Positions 26,622 to 40,587 are shown, numbered from the stretch's first letter. The stretch: DNA of 64,000 nt from DATCDE01 sp038252405 (GCA_038252405.1 JBBSAJ010000010.1:17668-81667), one strand, 5' to 3'. Numbers and translations: made by a program. Notes: generated by a model not told the origin, from the letters alone.

Positions 26622-27167
26622 CTACCGGGCCGTGCCGTGCGTGGCGTGCGGACTGACCCGGACCTGGGGCGCGCCGTCGCCGAACCACTCGGCCTCGCGG
26701 ATCGCGCGCAGCGCGGCCTTGCGGGTCTCACGGTCCAGCCGGTCGACGAACAAGATGCCGTCGAGGTGGTCGGTCTCGTGCTGGACGCAGCGGGCCAGCA
26801 GCTCGGTGCCCTCGACGGTCACCGGGTCGCCGTACTGGTTGAACCCCTTGGCGACGACGCCGTAGGCGCGCACGGTGGGGAAGGACAGCCCCGGCAGCGA
26901 CAGGCAGCCCTCGTCGCCGTCCTGCTCGTCGTCGGTGAGGTCCAGGGTGGGGTTGACCAGGTGGCCCACCTCGTCGTCCACGGCATAGGTGAACACCCGC
27001 AGCGACACCCCGAGCTGGGGGGCGGCCAGGCCGACACCGGGGGCCTCGAGCATGGTGTCCATGAGGTCGCGCACCAGGGTGCGCAGCTCCTTGTCGAAGT
27101 CCACCACGGGCGCCGCGGGGGTGCGCAGCACCGGGTCGCCGAACAGGCGGATGGACTGGACGGCCAC
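26622..27167 (-). CDS. def: peptide deformylase
   Basis: 181 residues. All three motifs are present: PGVGLAAPQLGV near residue 45, DEGCLSLPGL near 90, and QHETDHLDGILF near 132, giving the Cys and two His metal ligands and the catalytic Glu. It removes the formyl group added by the fmt product. The GTG at 27167 has GGGAG upstream. The stop and the fmt start are adjacent (TAGGTG), so the two are co-translated. Confidence 0.97.
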   Translation of the reverse strand: MAVQSIRLFGDPVLRTPAAPVVDFDKELRTLVRDLMDTMLEAPGVGLAAPQLGVSLRVFTYAVDDEVGHLVNPTLDLTDDEQDGDEGCLSLPGLSFPTVRAYGVVAKGFNQYGDPVTVEGTELLARCVQHETDHLDGILFVDRLDRETRKAALRAIREAEWFGDGAPQVRVSPHATHGTAR

Positions 27168-27209
27168 GGGTCTCCCGTCTGGGACTGCTGGGGGCGGACG
27201 GCGACCAGT

Positions 27210-27848
27210 CTACGGGCGGGGCGCCGGGACCGGCGGCCCGAGCAGCCCCAGGCCGGTGAGGTCGCGGGCCAGCCGGTCCGGGCCGGTGAACAGGACACCG
27301 GTGAGCCCAAGCGATCGGGCCGTGCCGACGGTGTCGGCCCGGTCGTCGATGTACACGCTGGTCGCCGGGTCGACCCGGTGCCGCTCGAGCAGCAGCCGGA
27401 ACAGCGCCGGGTCGGGCTTGGCCAGGCCGTGCTCCCCGGACACCACAACCGCCTCGAAGCGTTGCAGCGAGGCGTACCTCCGCCGCGCCTCGGGGAACGT
27501 CTCGGCCGACCAGTTGGTCAGCGCGAGCAGCCGCAGGCCACGCTCCTCGAGCCGGTCGAGGACCTCGACGGTGCCGGCGATCTCCCCGGCCAGCATGTCC
27601 TGCCAGCGGTCGTGCCAGGCCCGGATCAGCGCCTCGAGGTCCGGGTGCCGGGCGACCAGCTCGGCCACCGCGTCGGCCCGCGGCCGGCCGGCGTCCATGG
27701 TGTGGTTCCAGTCCGGCGAGGCGACCTCTGCCAGGAACCACTCCATCCGCTGCTCGTCGCCGTCGAACAGGTCCCGGTACAGGTGCCGGGGGTCCCAGTC
27801 GAGCAGGACGCCGCCGATGTCGAACACGACCGTGTCGTAGCCGCTCAC
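27210..27848 (-). CDS. HAD-family hydrolase
   Basis: 212 residues from the GTG at 27848. Motif I is VVFDIGGVLLDWDPRHLY (nucleophile Asp; the second Asp of DxD is replaced, giving DIGG, as in the epoxide-hydrolase / YihX-type branch). Motif II is LLALTNWSAETFPEARRR, motif III Lys in GLAKPDPALFRLLLERH, and motif IV VYIDDRADTVGTARSLG. It is likely a small-molecule phosphatase; substrate unknown. A GACACT -10 six bases before the start suggests its own leaderless transcript within the series. Confidence 0.88.
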   Translation of the reverse strand: MSGYDTVVFDIGGVLLDWDPRHLYRDLFDGDEQRMEWFLAEVASPDWNHTMDAGRPRADAVAELVARHPDLEALIRAWHDRWQDMLAGEIAGTVEVLDRLEERGLRLLALTNWSAETFPEARRRYASLQRFEAVVVSGEHGLAKPDPALFRLLLERHRVDPATSVYIDDRADTVGTARSLGLTGVLFTGPDRLARDLTGLGLLGPPVPAPRP

Positions 27849-27854
27849 CCGCGC

Positions 27855-27860
27855 AGTGTC
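27855..27860 (-). promoter_or_regulatory. internal -10 before the HAD gene
   Basis: GACACT read leftward, six bases (GCGCGG) before the GTG at 27848 and inside the 19-base gap after priA. It fits the window's leaderless pattern and would allow expression separate from priA. Confidence 0.4.
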
Positions 27861-27867
27861 CCAGCCG

Positions 27868-29883
27868 TCAGCCGAGGGCCACCGGGTCGACCCGCACCGT
27901 GACGAACTCAGCCGCCTTGCGTGCGCTGCGGCCGGCCTGGGTGGCGCGCAGCGCGGCGCTGAGCGCGGCCCCGTCGTCCAGCGGGGCGCGCAGCAGGGCC
28001 CGCACCTGCCCGGGCGGCCCCTGCTCGAGCGGCAGCGGACCGAGGACGGCGGCGGACGGCGGCAGCCGCACCGCCGCCAGGAAGTCCGCCACGGCGGCGG
28101 CCGGACCGGACACCACGGCCAGCCGCACCGCCGGCGGGAAGTCGAGCCGGCGGCGCTGCTCGAGCTCCTGCGCCGCCGCGCCCGCGGGGTCCATGCGCAG
28201 CAGGGCCTGCACCGGGGCGGCCGACGGGTCCCCCAGGACGACGACCCGGCCGCCCTGCGCGGCCGGGCGGACCAGGGCCACCGCGGCCGCCCAGCGGCGC
28301 AGCGCCTCCTCCCCCGCACGCAGGTCGGGCCGGGCCAGCAGCGCCCAGGTGTCCAGCAGCAGCGCCGCCACGTAGCCGCCGTCGGCCACCGGCTCGGCAC
28401 CGGGGGTGGCCACCACGAGGGCGGGCTCGGCGTCGACGGTCGCGAGGACGCCGTCGCCCCCGGACGTGCGCACCCGCACGCCGGGGAAGGACCGACCGAG
28501 CTCCTCGGCCGTCCTGGATGCACCCACGGTGACCGCCCGCAGCCGCACCCCGTCGCACTCCGGGCAGCGCCAGGCGCCGGCCGGCTGGCCGCACCAGCGG
28601 CACCGGGGCACGGCGTGGCCCGAGCTCAGCGCCAGCGGCCCGGCGCAGGCGGGACAGCGGGCCGGGCTGCGGCACTGGGTGCAGGCCAGGGCCGGCAGGT
28701 AGCCGCGGCGTGGCACCTGGACCAGCGCCGGACCGCTGCGCAGCGCGGTCCGCAGCGTCTCCCAGGCCAGCGACGGCAGCCGGGCGGCGCGGGCCGCCGG
28801 GTCCCTGGCCAGCTCGGCGTCGTCGCCGGTGGTGCGCAGCAGTGGCGCCGCGGCCCTGGCGTCGGCCCGGCTGCGCTCGACCGGGTGCGCCCAGCCGGTC
28901 TCGACGAGCAGCTGCGCCTCCGCGGTGCGGGCGTGGCCGCCGAGCAGCAGGGCCGCGCCCTCGAGGCGGGACCGGGCCACCAGCACCTCCCGCACGTGCG
29001 GGTAGGGGGCGTGCGGCTCGGCGTGCAGGTCGTCGCCGTCGTCCCACACCACGGCCAGACCGAGCCGCTCGACCGGGGCGAACATCGCGGCCCGGGTGCC
29101 CACGACCGCGCGGACGGCGCCGCGGCGCACGGCCAGCCAGCGCCGGTAGCGCTCCTTCGGGCCGACCTCGGCGCTGAGCAGCACGTGCTGGCCCGGGCCG
29201 CACTCGGCCTCGATGGCCGCGGCCACCCGGTCGGCGTCGCGGTGGTCGGGGACGACGACGAGCGCCCCGCGGTCGGCGGCCAGGGCGGTGCGCACCGCGT
29301 GCGCGACCTCGGCCGGCCAGTCCGCCGTCGCCGTCCAGGCCGCGCGCGGGGAGCGGCCGGCGGCCAGCGCCCGCAGGAACGCCGGGCCCGCGGTGTACGC
29401 CCGCCAGGGGCCCGGGTCGTCCGGGGCCGACGGGGGCAGCGCCGGCTCGACCGGCCGGGCGGCCTCAGCGGCCGCGTGCCGGGGCGGGACGGCGAGGCGC
29501 AGCACGTCGGCGAAGGCACCCGCGTAGTGGTCGGCGACCTCGCGGGCCAGCCGCGCCACCTGCGGGGAGAGCACCGGCTCGGCCGAGACGACCTTGAGCC
29601 GGGCCAGCCGCCCGGTGTGCTCGCTGGTCGCCGCCCGCTCGATGAGGTACCCGCTGACCAGCTGGCCGGCGAACCGGACCCGGACCCGGGCTCCCGGCAC
29701 CGCCTGCTCGTCGGCGCCGGCGGGGACCTCGTAGTCGAACAGCCGGTCCAGGTGGGCCAGCGAGACGTCGACCGCGACCCGGGCGACCGGGTCGGTCGCG
29801 GCCGCCGGCTCCGGCGGGCGGGGCCTGGCCCGGCGGACCTGCGCCCGCACCAGGGCCAGCTGCTCCTCCCCCCCGCCCTGCAT
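27868..29883 (-). CDS. priA: PriA-like primosomal protein N' without helicase motifs
   Basis: 671 residues. The N-terminal DNA-binding part (ARVAVDVSLAHLDRLFDYEV, GARVRVRFAGQLVSGYLIER) and the zinc-binding cluster (CTQC, CPAC, CRWCGQ and CPEC, about residues 430-475) are clear. The Walker A expected after residue 200 reads RAAWTATADWPAEVAHAV, and the DEEH box reads VVWDDGDDLHAEPHAP, so ATP hydrolysis is unlikely. Actinobacterial PriA homologues are known for this loss. It probably still recognises replication forks and helps reload the replisome. It lies 6 nt after metK. Confidence 0.88.
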   Translation of the reverse strand: MQGGGEEQLALVRAQVRRARPRPPEPAAATDPVARVAVDVSLAHLDRLFDYEVPAGADEQAVPGARVRVRFAGQLVSGYLIERAATSEHTGRLARLKVVSAEPVLSPQVARLAREVADHYAGAFADVLRLAVPPRHAAAEAARPVEPALPPSAPDDPGPWRAYTAGPAFLRALAAGRSPRAAWTATADWPAEVAHAVRTALAADRGALVVVPDHRDADRVAAAIEAECGPGQHVLLSAEVGPKERYRRWLAVRRGAVRAVVGTRAAMFAPVERLGLAVVWDDGDDLHAEPHAPYPHVREVLVARSRLEGAALLLGGHARTAEAQLLVETGWAHPVERSRADARAAAPLLRTTGDDAELARDPAARAARLPSLAWETLRTALRSGPALVQVPRRGYLPALACTQCRSPARCPACAGPLALSSGHAVPRCRWCGQPAGAWRCPECDGVRLRAVTVGASRTAEELGRSFPGVRVRTSGGDGVLATVDAEPALVVATPGAEPVADGGYVAALLLDTWALLARPDLRAGEEALRRWAAAVALVRPAAQGGRVVVLGDPSAAPVQALLRMDPAGAAAQELEQRRRLDFPPAVRLAVVSGPAAAVADFLAAVRLPPSAAVLGPLPLEQGPPGQVRALLRAPLDDGAALSAALRATQAGRSARKAAEFVTVRVDPVALG

Positions 29884-29889
29884 CCAGGG

Positions 29890-31083
29890 TCAGGCGCGGA
29901 CGGCGGTGCGCAGCGCGTCGACCCGGTCGGTCCGCTCCCAGGTGAAGTCCGGCTCGACCCGGCCGAAGTGGCCGTAGGCGGCGGTGGACGCGTAGATCGG
30001 CCGCAGCAGGTCGAGGTCGCGGATGATCGCGGCCGGCCGCAGGTCGAACACCTCGGTCACCGCGTCCTGGATCCGCTCGGCCGGCAGCTCGGACGTGCCG
30101 AACGTCTCCACGAACAGCCCGACCGGGTGCGCCTTGCCGATCGCGTAGGCCACCTGCACCTCACAGCGCCTGGCCAGCCCGGCGGCCACCACGTGCTTGG
30201 CCACCCAGCGCATCGCGTAGGCGGCCGAGCGGTCCACCTTCGACGGGTCCTTGCCGGAGAACGCCCCGCCGCCGTGCCGCGCCATCCCGCCGTAGGTGTC
30301 GATGATGATCTTTCGCCCGGTCAGGCCCGCGTCGCCCATGGGGCCGCCGATCTCGAACCGGCCGGTCGGGTTGACCAGCACCCGGTAGTCCGAGGTGTCG
30401 ATCTGCAGGTCCGCGAGGACCGGGCGGACCACCAGCGCCTCGACGTCGGGCTGCAGCAGCGTCACCAGGTCGACGTCGCCGGCGTGCTGGGTCGACACCA
30501 CGACCGTGTCCAGCCGGACCGGCCGGTCGCCGTCGTACTCGATGGTCACCTGGGTCTTGCCGTCCGGGCGGAGGTAGGGGATCTGGCCGTCCTTGCGGAC
30601 GGCGGCCAGCCGGTGCGCGAGCCGGTGCGCCAGCATGATCGGTAGCGGCATCAGCTCGGGCGTGTCGTCGCAGGCGTAGCCGAACATCAGGCCCTGGTCA
30701 CCGGCGCCCTGCCGGTCCAGCGGGTCGTGCGAGTGCTCGGCCCGCTCCTCGTAGGCGTCGTCGACGCCCTGGGCGATGTCCGCCGACTGCGAGCCGATCG
30801 ACACCGACACGCCGCAGGAGTTCCCGTCGAACCCCTTCTTCGACGAGTCGTAGCCGATCTCGAGGACCTTCTCCCGCACGATCGAGGGGATGTCGGCCCA
30901 GGCCGAGGTGGTCACCTCACCTGCCACGTGCACCAGGCCGGTGGTGACCAGGGTCTCGACCGCGACCCTGCTGTGCACGTCGTCTTTGAGCAGCGCGTCC
31001 AGGATCGAGTCGCTGATCTGGTCAGCGATCTTGTCCGGGTGTCCCTCAGTGACCGACTCGGAGGTGAACAGGCGACGGGACAA
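29890..31083 (-). CDS. metK: S-adenosylmethionine synthetase
   Basis: 397 residues. The start codon is TTG at 31083 ([20 protein letters not shown]), preceded by GAGGGAG six bases upstream. Motifs: [13 protein letters not shown] near 14 (ATP), [20 protein letters not shown] near 125 (here [13 protein letters not shown]), [19 protein letters not shown] near 265, and the C-terminal HFG of [15 protein letters not shown]. It makes SAM from methionine and ATP. The 35-nt gap after coaBC leaves no room for a SAM riboswitch. Confidence 0.97.
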   Translation of the reverse strand: MSRRLFTSESVTEGHPDKIADQISDSILDALLKDDVHSRVAVETLVTTGLVHVAGEVTTSAWADIPSIVREKVLEIGYDSSKKGFDGNSCGVSVSIGSQSADIAQGVDDAYEERAEHSHDPLDRQGAGDQGLMFGYACDDTPELMPLPIMLAHRLAHRLAAVRKDGQIPYLRPDGKTQVTIEYDGDRPVRLDTVVVSTQHAGDVDLVTLLQPDVEALVVRPVLADLQIDTSDYRVLVNPTGRFEIGGPMGDAGLTGRKIIIDTYGGMARHGGGAFSGKDPSKVDRSAAYAMRWVAKHVVAAGLARRCEVQVAYAIGKAHPVGLFVETFGTSELPAERIQDAVTEVFDLRPAAIIRDLDLLRPIYASTAAYGHFGRVEPDFTWERTDRVDALRTAVRA

Positions 31084-31118
31084 CGGGGCTCCCTCAGCTC
31101 GACGGATGTTGCCGCAGT

Positions 31119-32357
31119 CTAACGACCGGGGCCGACCAAACGGGAGGCCACGGCGTCCCAGACGGCGTCGGCCAGCGCCTCCTTGCTGCCCAGCGGCAGC
31201 CCCACCTCGCTGCCGTCGGCCCCGAGCAGCACGCCGGAGTTCTCGGCCACCTCGAAGCCCACGCCCTCGCCGACCCGGTTGACCACGAGCAGGTCGCAGC
31301 CCTTGCGGGCCAGCTTGGCCCGCCCGTGCGCCAGCCAGTCCGCGGTGTCGTCACCGGTCTCGGCGGCGAACCCCACGACCACCGGGGACTTCCCGGAGCG
31401 TGCGGCCACCACCTCGGCCAGGACGTCGGGGTTGCGCACCAGCACGATCGGCTCCGGCACACCGCCCGCGTCGTCCTTCTTGATCTTGGCGCCCTGGACG
31501 GACGCCGGCCGGAAGTCGGCCACCGCCGCCGCCATCACCACGACGTCGGCGTCCACCGCGGCGGCCAGCACGGCGTCGCGCAGCTGATCGGCGGTCCCCA
31601 CCGGGACGACACCCACCCCGGCCGGCGACGGCAGCGCGACGTTGGCGGACACGAGCACCACCTCGGCGCCCCGGGCCGCCGCCGTGGCGGCCAGCGCGTA
31701 GCCCTGCCGTCCACTGGAGCGGTTACCCAGGAACCGGACCGGGTCGAGCGGCTCCCGGGTGCCCCCGGCCGAGACCACGACCCGGCTGCCGGCCAGGTCG
31801 GCGCCCCGGCCCGGCGCGGCCAGCAGGCGCAGCGCGACCGCCAGGATCTGCTCCGGCTCGGGCAGCCGGCCCGGCCCGGAGTCGGCGCCGGTGAGCCGGC
31901 CCACGTCGGGGTCGAGCACGACGACGCCGCGCTGGCGCAGGGTGGCCACGTTGGCGCGGGTGGCCGGGTGCTCCCACATCTCGGTGTGCATGGCCGGCGC
32001 GAACAGCACCGGGCAGCGCGCGGTGAGCAGCACGTTGGTGAGCAGGTCGTCGGCCAGCCCGTGCGCGGCCCTGGCCAGCAGGTCGGCGGTGGCCGGCGCC
32101 ACGACCACGAGGTCGGCGTCCCGGCCCAGCCGCACGTGCGGCACGGCGTGGGCGTCGTCCCAGACGTCGGTGGCCACCGGCTGGCCGGACAGCGCGGCCC
32201 AGGTCGGCACCCCCACGAACCGCAGGGCCGCGGCGGTCGGGACGACCCGCACCGAGCAGCCGGACTCGGTCAGTCCGCGCAGCAACGTGGCGACCTTGTA
32301 CGCAGCGATGCCCCCGCCGACACCGAGCACCACCCGCGGAGCGGGCACGCCGGTCAC
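31119..32357 (-). CDS. coaBC: phosphopantothenoylcysteine synthetase/decarboxylase CoaBC
   Basis: 412 residues from the GTG at 32357. Residues 1-185 are the flavin-dependent CoaC domain ([20 protein letters not shown], catalytic His in [27 protein letters not shown]). Residues 190-412 are the CoaB ligase ([20 protein letters not shown], then AAVADFRP and KIKK). It makes 4'-phosphopantetheine for CoA. Relative to E. coli Dfp, the PAMN Asn is His (PAMH), and the flap Cys of its ACGD motif is absent ([14 protein letters not shown]). I believe this is the actinobacterial form. Confidence 0.95.
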   Translation of the reverse strand: MTGVPAPRVVLGVGGGIAAYKVATLLRGLTESGCSVRVVPTAAALRFVGVPTWAALSGQPVATDVWDDAHAVPHVRLGRDADLVVVAPATADLLARAAHGLADDLLTNVLLTARCPVLFAPAMHTEMWEHPATRANVATLRQRGVVVLDPDVGRLTGADSGPGRLPEPEQILAVALRLLAAPGRGADLAGSRVVVSAGGTREPLDPVRFLGNRSSGRQGYALAATAAARGAEVVLVSANVALPSPAGVGVVPVGTADQLRDAVLAAAVDADVVVMAAAVADFRPASVQGAKIKKDDAGGVPEPIVLVRNPDVLAEVVAARSGKSPVVVGFAAETGDDTADWLAHGRAKLARKGCDLLVVNRVGEGVGFEVAENSGVLLGADGSEVGLPLGSKEALADAVWDAVASRLVGPGR

Positions 32358-32389
32358 GGCAGGGGCACCTGTGCGAAGGCCGGGGCGGG

Positions 32390-32653
32390 TCAGGCCTCGG
32401 TGGTCTCGAGCTCGAGCAGGCCGGCGTTGATCTCGCGCAGCGCGATCGACAGCGGCTTCTCCTGCACGTGGGTCTCCACGAGCGGGCCGACGTACTCGAG
32501 CAGGCCCTCGCCGAGCTGGCTGTAGTAGGCGTTGATCTGGCGCGCCCGCTTGGCCGAGTAGAGCACCAGGCTGTACTTGGACTCGACCCGCTCGAGCAGG
32601 TCGTCGATGGGCGGGTTGGTGATGCCTTCGGGCGCGGCGACGGTACCGGACAC
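32390..32653 (-). CDS. rpoZ: RNA polymerase omega subunit
   Basis: 87 residues from the GTG at 32653 ([20 protein letters not shown]), which has GGAAGG eight bases upstream; the longer in-frame ATG version adds 13 residues not found in the family. The core [20 protein letters not shown] and [15 protein letters not shown] is the extended actinobacterial omega. It stabilises assembly of RNA polymerase around beta prime. Between gmk (48 nt) and coaBC (32 nt). Confidence 0.95.
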   Translation of the reverse strand: MSGTVAAPEGITNPPIDDLLERVESKYSLVLYSAKRARQINAYYSQLGEGLLEYVGPLVETHVQEKPLSIALREINAGLLELETTEA

Positions 32654-32701
32654 GCGGGTGCCTTCCGGGAGAGCGAACGGTGCAGGTCTCAAGCGGACGT
32701 C

Positions 32702-33271
32702 TCAGGCGACGCCCAGACCCATCAACGATACCAGCCGGTCGCACACGGCCTCGATCTCGTCGTTGACGACGACCTCGTCGAACTCCGACTGGGCGGCCAG
32801 CTCGATCTCCGCGGTGGCCAGCCGCCGGGCGATCACCTCGGCCGGCTCGGTGCCGCGGCCCACCAGCCGGCGGACCAGCTCGTCCCAGGACGGCGGCGCC
32901 AGGAAGACCAGCAGCGCCTCCGGCATCGCCGCCTTGACCATCCGGGCGCCCAGCAGCTCGATCTCCAGCAGCACCGGGGTGCCCTCGGCCAGCCGGTCCT
33001 CCACCGGCTCCCGCGGGGTTCCGTAGTGGTGCCCCGCGAACTCGGCCCACTCCAGCAGCTCGCCGCGCTCGACCAGGCCGGCGAACTCCTCCGGGGTGCG
33101 GAAGAAGTAGTGCACACCCTCGGTCTCGCCCGGCCGCTGCCGTCGGGTCGTCGCGGACACCGACAGCCAGATGTCCGGGTGCCGCTCCCGCAGGTGGGCC
33201 ACCACGGTGCTCTTGCCCACCCCGGACGGCCCGGACAGCACCGTCAGCCGCGGCCGCTCAGGACGTGGCAC
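32702..33271 (-). CDS. gmk: guanylate kinase
   Basis: 189 residues. The P-loop [18 protein letters not shown] is near residue 11, the GMP-binding region is [20 protein letters not shown] near 38, and the lid arginines are in [18 protein letters not shown]. It phosphorylates GMP to GDP. The GTG start at 33271 lies 14 nt inside the mihF end, so the two are translationally linked. Length is typical. Confidence 0.96.
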   Translation of the reverse strand: MPRPERPRLTVLSGPSGVGKSTVVAHLRERHPDIWLSVSATTRRQRPGETEGVHYFFRTPEEFAGLVERGELLEWAEFAGHHYGTPREPVEDRLAEGTPVLLEIELLGARMVKAAMPEALLVFLAPPSWDELVRRLVGRGTEPAEVIARRLATAEIELAAQSEFDEVVVNDEIEAVCDRLVSLMGLGVA

Positions 33272-33578
33272 CGAACTCCCGTTCGAGCGCCGCGACCTGG
33301 TTGGCGCCGAGCCCCCGCACCCGGCGGGTCTCGGCGATCCCCACCCGTTCCATGATCTCCCGGGCCCGGACCTTGCCGACGCCGGGCATCGACTCCAGCA
33401 GCGCGGACACCCGGATCTTGCCGATCACCGGGTTCTCCTGGCCCTCCCGGATCACCTCGGGCAGCGAGGCTCCGGAGTGCTTGAGCCGGTTCTTCACCTC
33501 GGCGCGCTCCCGCCGGGCCTCGCCGGCCTTGGCCAAGGCGGCGGCGCGCTGCTCGGGCGAGAGGGGCGGAAGGGCCAC
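33258..33578 (-). CDS. mihF: actinobacterial integration host factor
   Basis: 106 residues with the mIHF signature: [20 protein letters not shown] at the start, then [19 protein letters not shown] and the helix-two-turn-helix like segment [20 protein letters not shown]. It ends [19 protein letters not shown]. It is a small nucleoid-associated DNA-binding protein, unrelated in sequence to enterobacterial IHF. It lies between pyrF and gmk, the conserved actinobacterial position. Confidence 0.96.
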   Translation of the reverse strand: MALPPLSPEQRAAALAKAGEARRERAEVKNRLKHSGASLPEVIREGQENPVIGKIRVSALLESMPGVGKVRAREIMERVGIAETRRVRGLGANQVAALEREFGATS

Positions 33579-33628
33579 CGGGGGTCACCTCAGGGGTCGG
33601 GGGAAGCGATCAGGTATCCGTCGTGAAC

Positions 33629-34336
33629 CTAGCGAGTGCCGCGCTCCGGCGGCAACGCAGCGGCCAGCGACGCCGCCGCGGCGCCCGGGTCGGCCGCCCC
33701 GGTGATCGGCCGGCCCACGACGAGCAGGTCGGCACCGTCGGCCAGCGCCTGCTCCGGTGTGGTCACCCGGGCCTGGTCGCCGGGGTCGGACCCGGCCGGC
33801 CGGACGCCCGGGGTGATCAGCACGACGTCCGTCCCGACCTCGGCCCGGACGGCAGCCACCTCCTGCGGGGAGCAGACCAGGGCCCGCGCCCCGCCGCTGA
33901 CCGCGAGCACGGCCAGCCGTCGGACGGCGTCCAGCGGCGGCCCGGCCAGCCCGATGCGCTCCAGGTCGGCCGCGGACAGCGAGGTGAGCACGGTCACCGC
34001 CGTGATCCGGGTGCCCGGCAGCGCCTCCACGGCGGCCCGCACCATGGCCGGACCGCCCGCGGCGTGCACCGTGAGGAAGTCCGGGGCCAGGTCGGCCACC
34101 GCCCGGGCTGCCCCGGCCACCGTGTTCGGGATGTCGTGCAGCTTCAGGTCCAAGAAGACCGCGCGGCCGCCGCTGGCCTCCCGTGCCCTGGCCACGGCGG
34201 CCGCGCCGTGCCGCAGGTACAGCTCCAGGCCCACCTTGACCGTGGACACGTGCGGCCCGGCCGCCGCGGCCCAGCGGGCGGCGACGTCCAGGTCGGTGGT
34301 GTCGAGGGCGACCGCGACGGGTGCGGGGGCGCTCAC
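33629..34336 (-). CDS. pyrF: orotidine 5'-phosphate decarboxylase
   Basis: 235 residues from the GTG at 34336, overlapping the pyrD stop (GTGA). Barrel motifs: [34 protein letters not shown], catalytic [19 protein letters not shown] near 75 (Asp-Lys-x-x-Asp), and [20 protein letters not shown] near 210. This is the last step to UMP. No regulatory sequence is seen between it and mihF (50 nt). Confidence 0.95.
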   Translation of the reverse strand: MSAPAPVAVALDTTDLDVAARWAAAAGPHVSTVKVGLELYLRHGAAAVARAREASGGRAVFLDLKLHDIPNTVAGAARAVADLAPDFLTVHAAGGPAMVRAAVEALPGTRITAVTVLTSLSAADLERIGLAGPPLDAVRRLAVLAVSGGARALVCSPQEVAAVRAEVGTDVVLITPGVRPAGSDPGDQARVTTPEQALADGADLLVVGRPITGAADPGAAAASLAAALPPERGTR

Positions 34337-35319
34337 GCCTCCGGCTCCGTCCGGTGCGCGTAGCCGACCGCGTCGCTGAACCGCTGGAACCCGCGGTCGC
34401 CCAGGGCCCGCTGCAGCTCGCGGGCGATCCGGGCCGGCGCCGAGGGGTCGTTGAACACGGCGGTGCCCACGGAGACGGCGCTGGCGCCGGCGAGCACGAA
34501 CTCCAGCGCGTCCAGGCCGGTGCGGATCCCGCCCATGCCGAGGATCGGCACGTCCGGCAGCGCCTGGTGCACCTGCCACACGCAGCGCACGGCCACCGGG
34601 CGGATCGCCGGGCCGGACAGCCCCCCGGTCACCCCGGCCAGCGCCGGACGCATGGTGTCCGTGTCGATCGCCATGCCCAGCAGCGTGTTGATCATCGACA
34701 GGCCGTCCGCCCCGGCGGCCACCACCGACTGGGCGATCTCGACGATGTCGGTGACGTCCGGGGACAGCTTGGCCAGCACCGGGATGCCCGGCGCGGTGGC
34801 CCGGCGGACCGCCGCGACGACAGCCGACGCCGGCGCCGCGGCACAGGCGAACACCTGGCCCCGGTCCTCGACGTTCGGGCAGGAGATGTTGACCTCGACC
34901 GCCGTGACGCCGTCGACGTTGCGCAGCCGCTGCGCGAGCTTGGTGAACTCCTCGACCGTCCCGCCCGCGATCGACACGATCGCCCGCGCGCCCCGGTTGC
35001 GCAGCCAGGCCAGGTCGTGCTCCAGGAACGCGTCGATGCCGGGGCCCTGCAGGCCGATCGAGTTGAGCATGCCGCTCGGCGTCTCGGCCATCCGCGGGGT
35101 CGGCCGCCCGGACCGCGGCTTCAGCATGATCGACTTGGTGACGACGGCGCCCAGCGCGGCGACGTCCATGAACTGGTCCAGCTCGCGGCCGGCCGCGGCG
35201 CAGCCGGACGCTGTGAGCACCGGGCTGGGCAGCGCCGCCCCGGCCAGGTCGGTGGACATGTCGACCGCGGGCAGCTCGGCCTCGCCCGCGGTCCGGGTGG
35301 TGATCCGCATCCGGGTCAT
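34333..35319 (-). CDS. pyrD: dihydroorotate dehydrogenase catalytic subunit, class 1B
   Basis: 328 residues from the ATG at 35319, which overlaps the pyrK stop. FMN-barrel motifs: [33 protein letters not shown] near residue 128 with the class-1 catalytic Cys, [14 protein letters not shown], and [20 protein letters not shown] near 270. The Cys (not Ser) base and the adjoining pyrK mark it as the NAD-linked class 1B enzyme rather than the quinone-linked class 2 found in mycobacteria. Confidence 0.95.
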   Translation of the reverse strand: MTRMRITTRTAGEAELPAVDMSTDLAGAALPSPVLTASGCAAAGRELDQFMDVAALGAVVTKSIMLKPRSGRPTPRMAETPSGMLNSIGLQGPGIDAFLEHDLAWLRNRGARAIVSIAGGTVEEFTKLAQRLRNVDGVTAVEVNISCPNVEDRGQVFACAAAPASAVVAAVRRATAPGIPVLAKLSPDVTDIVEIAQSVVAAGADGLSMINTLLGMAIDTDTMRPALAGVTGGLSGPAIRPVAVRCVWQVHQALPDVPILGMGGIRTGLDALEFVLAGASAVSVGTAVFNDPSAPARIARELQRALGDRGFQRFSDAVGYAHRTEPEA

Positions 35320-36172
35320 GCCTGGCCCCCCGCGGGCGCGCCCCACGTGTCGGCCGGCACCGTGCCGACGTCGGCCCAGCGGACCCGGTCACCGGCGAAC
35401 ACCGGCCCCTCGGTGCAGGAGCGCACCATGCGGGTCACGCCGTCGTCGCCGACCACCGGCAGCACGCAGGTCATGCAGACCCCGACGCCGCAGGCCATCG
35501 ACTCCTCCACGGCACACTGGCTGACCGCGCCGTGCGCCGTGGCCAGCTCGCTGACCGCCTGCAGCATCCCCATGGGACCGCACGCGTAGACCACCTCACT
35601 GCCGGCGCGGCGCATCAGGGACGGGAGCACGTCGGTGACCCGGCCGCGCTCCCCCAGCGAGCCGTCCTCGGTGGTGATGGCCACCTGGGTGGACATCCGT
35701 TTGGCCTCCAGCGCCCCGAACAGCCGCGACTCGGTCGACGCGCCGATGACGAAGTCGACCCGGCTGCCGCGGGCCCGCAGCTGCTCGGCCAGGCTGAACA
35801 GCGGCGCGCTGCCGTAGCCGCCGCCCACCAGGACCGCCGACACCGGCTCGAGCGGCAGCGCGAACGGCCGCCCGAGCGGGCCGACGACGTCCACCTGGTC
35901 GTGCGCCTGCAACCGGGACAGCCAGGCGGTGCCGCGGCCGTGGACCGCGAACACCACCTCCACGGTGCCGCCGTAGACGCCGCGCTGCTGCACCTTGTAG
36001 ATCGAGAAGGCCCGGCGCAGCAGCATCGAGGAGTCGTCGCCGCCGACGGCCAAGGCGACGAACTGGCCGGGCCGGGCGGTGTCGGCGACGCCGGGCGCGA
36101 CCAGGGTGAGCGCGTGGTAGTCCCCGAGCCGGCGCAGGGACAGCACCTCACCGCGCACCTGAACCGGCGCCA

Positions 36173-36173
<1 letters not shown>
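35316..36173 (-). CDS. pyrK: dihydroorotate dehydrogenase electron-transfer subunit
   Basis: 285 residues. FAD-binding barrel: [15 protein letters not shown] near residue 50 (RxFS motif). NAD-binding part: [20 protein letters not shown] near 105. At the C-terminus four Cys, in [19 protein letters not shown] and then RSCTEGP, bind the [2Fe-2S] cluster that passes electrons from PyrD FMN to NAD. The ATG at 36173 overlaps the carB stop by one base (TGATG). It is a partner of the next gene. Confidence 0.95.
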
Positions 36174-39471
<3,298 letters not shown>

Positions 39472-39472
<1 letters not shown>

Positions 39473-40587
39473 CAGCGGGTCCCCTCGATCAGCGCGGTGA
39501 ACCGGTCGAACAGGTAGGCCGAGTCGTGCGGGCCGGCCGCGGCCTCCGGGTGGTACTGCACGGAGAAGGCCGGCCGGTCGAGCAGCGCCAGCCCCTCGAC
39601 CACGCCGTCGTTGAGGCAGACGTGGCTCACCTCGACCCGCCCGTACGGCGTCTCGGTGACCGCACCGACCGGGGCCGCGACCGCGAAGCCGTGGTTGTGG
39701 GCGCTGATCTCCACCCGCCCGGTGGCGACGTCCTGCACCGGCTGGTTGGTGCCCCGGTGGCCGAACTTCAACTTGAACGTGTCGAAGCCGAGGGCCCGGC
39801 CGAGCACCTGGTTGCCGAAGCAGATGCCGAACGTCGGCAGCCGGTGGTCCAGCGCGGCCCGGACCAGCCCGACCGCGTGGTCGGCGGTCGCGGGGTCGCC
39901 GGGGCCGTTGGAGAAGAACACGCCGTCGGCCCCGGCGGCCAGCAGCTGATCGGGCGTGGTGGCCGCCGGCAGCACGTGCACCTCGACGCCGCGCTCGGCC
40001 AGCCGGACCGGGGTCATGGCCTTGATCCCGAGGTCGACGGCGGCCACGGTGAACCGCTTCTCCCCCAGTGCCGGCACGACGTAGGGCGCCTCGGTGGACA
40101 CCTCGGCCGTGAGGTCGGCCCCGGCCATCTGCGGGGTGGCCCGCACCCGCTCGAGCAGCGCCCGCGGGTCGTCGTCGACGCTGGAGATGCCCACCCGCAT
40201 GGCGCCGCGGTCGCGCAGGTGCCGGGTGAGCGCCCTGGTGTCGACCCCGCTGATCCCGACGACGCCCTGCGCCTCGAGCTCCTCCTCCAGGGTGCGGCTG
40301 GCCCGCCAGGACGACGCCCGTGGCGAGGGGTCTCGCACCACGTACCCGCTCACCCAGATCCGACTGGACTCCGGGTCCTCGTCGTTGACGCCGGTGTTGC
40401 CGATGTGCGGCGTGGTCATGATGACGACCTGCCGGTGGTACGACGGGTCGGTCAGGGTCTCCTGGTAGCCGGTCATGGCCGTGCAGAACACGGCCTCGCC
40501 GAAGGTCTCGCCGACCGCGCCGTACGCCTCGCCCACGAACGTGCGGCCGTCCTCCAGCACCAGCAGCGCCGACCGGCGCCCGGTCAT
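39472..40587 (-). CDS. carA: carbamoyl-phosphate synthase small chain
   Basis: 371 residues. N-terminal CPSase domain: [19 protein letters not shown] and [20 protein letters not shown]. The C-terminal class I glutamine amidotransferase has [20 protein letters not shown], nucleophile Cys in [15 protein letters not shown] near 255, and [15 protein letters not shown] with catalytic His/Glu near 340. It delivers ammonia to CarB. The ATG at 40587 overlaps the stop of the upstream PH-like gene (ATGA). Confidence 0.97.

Noticed and set aside
31084..31118. SAM riboswitch before metK
   Set aside because: Only 35 bases separate coaBC and metK, too short for any known SAM aptamer, and no conserved core is seen.
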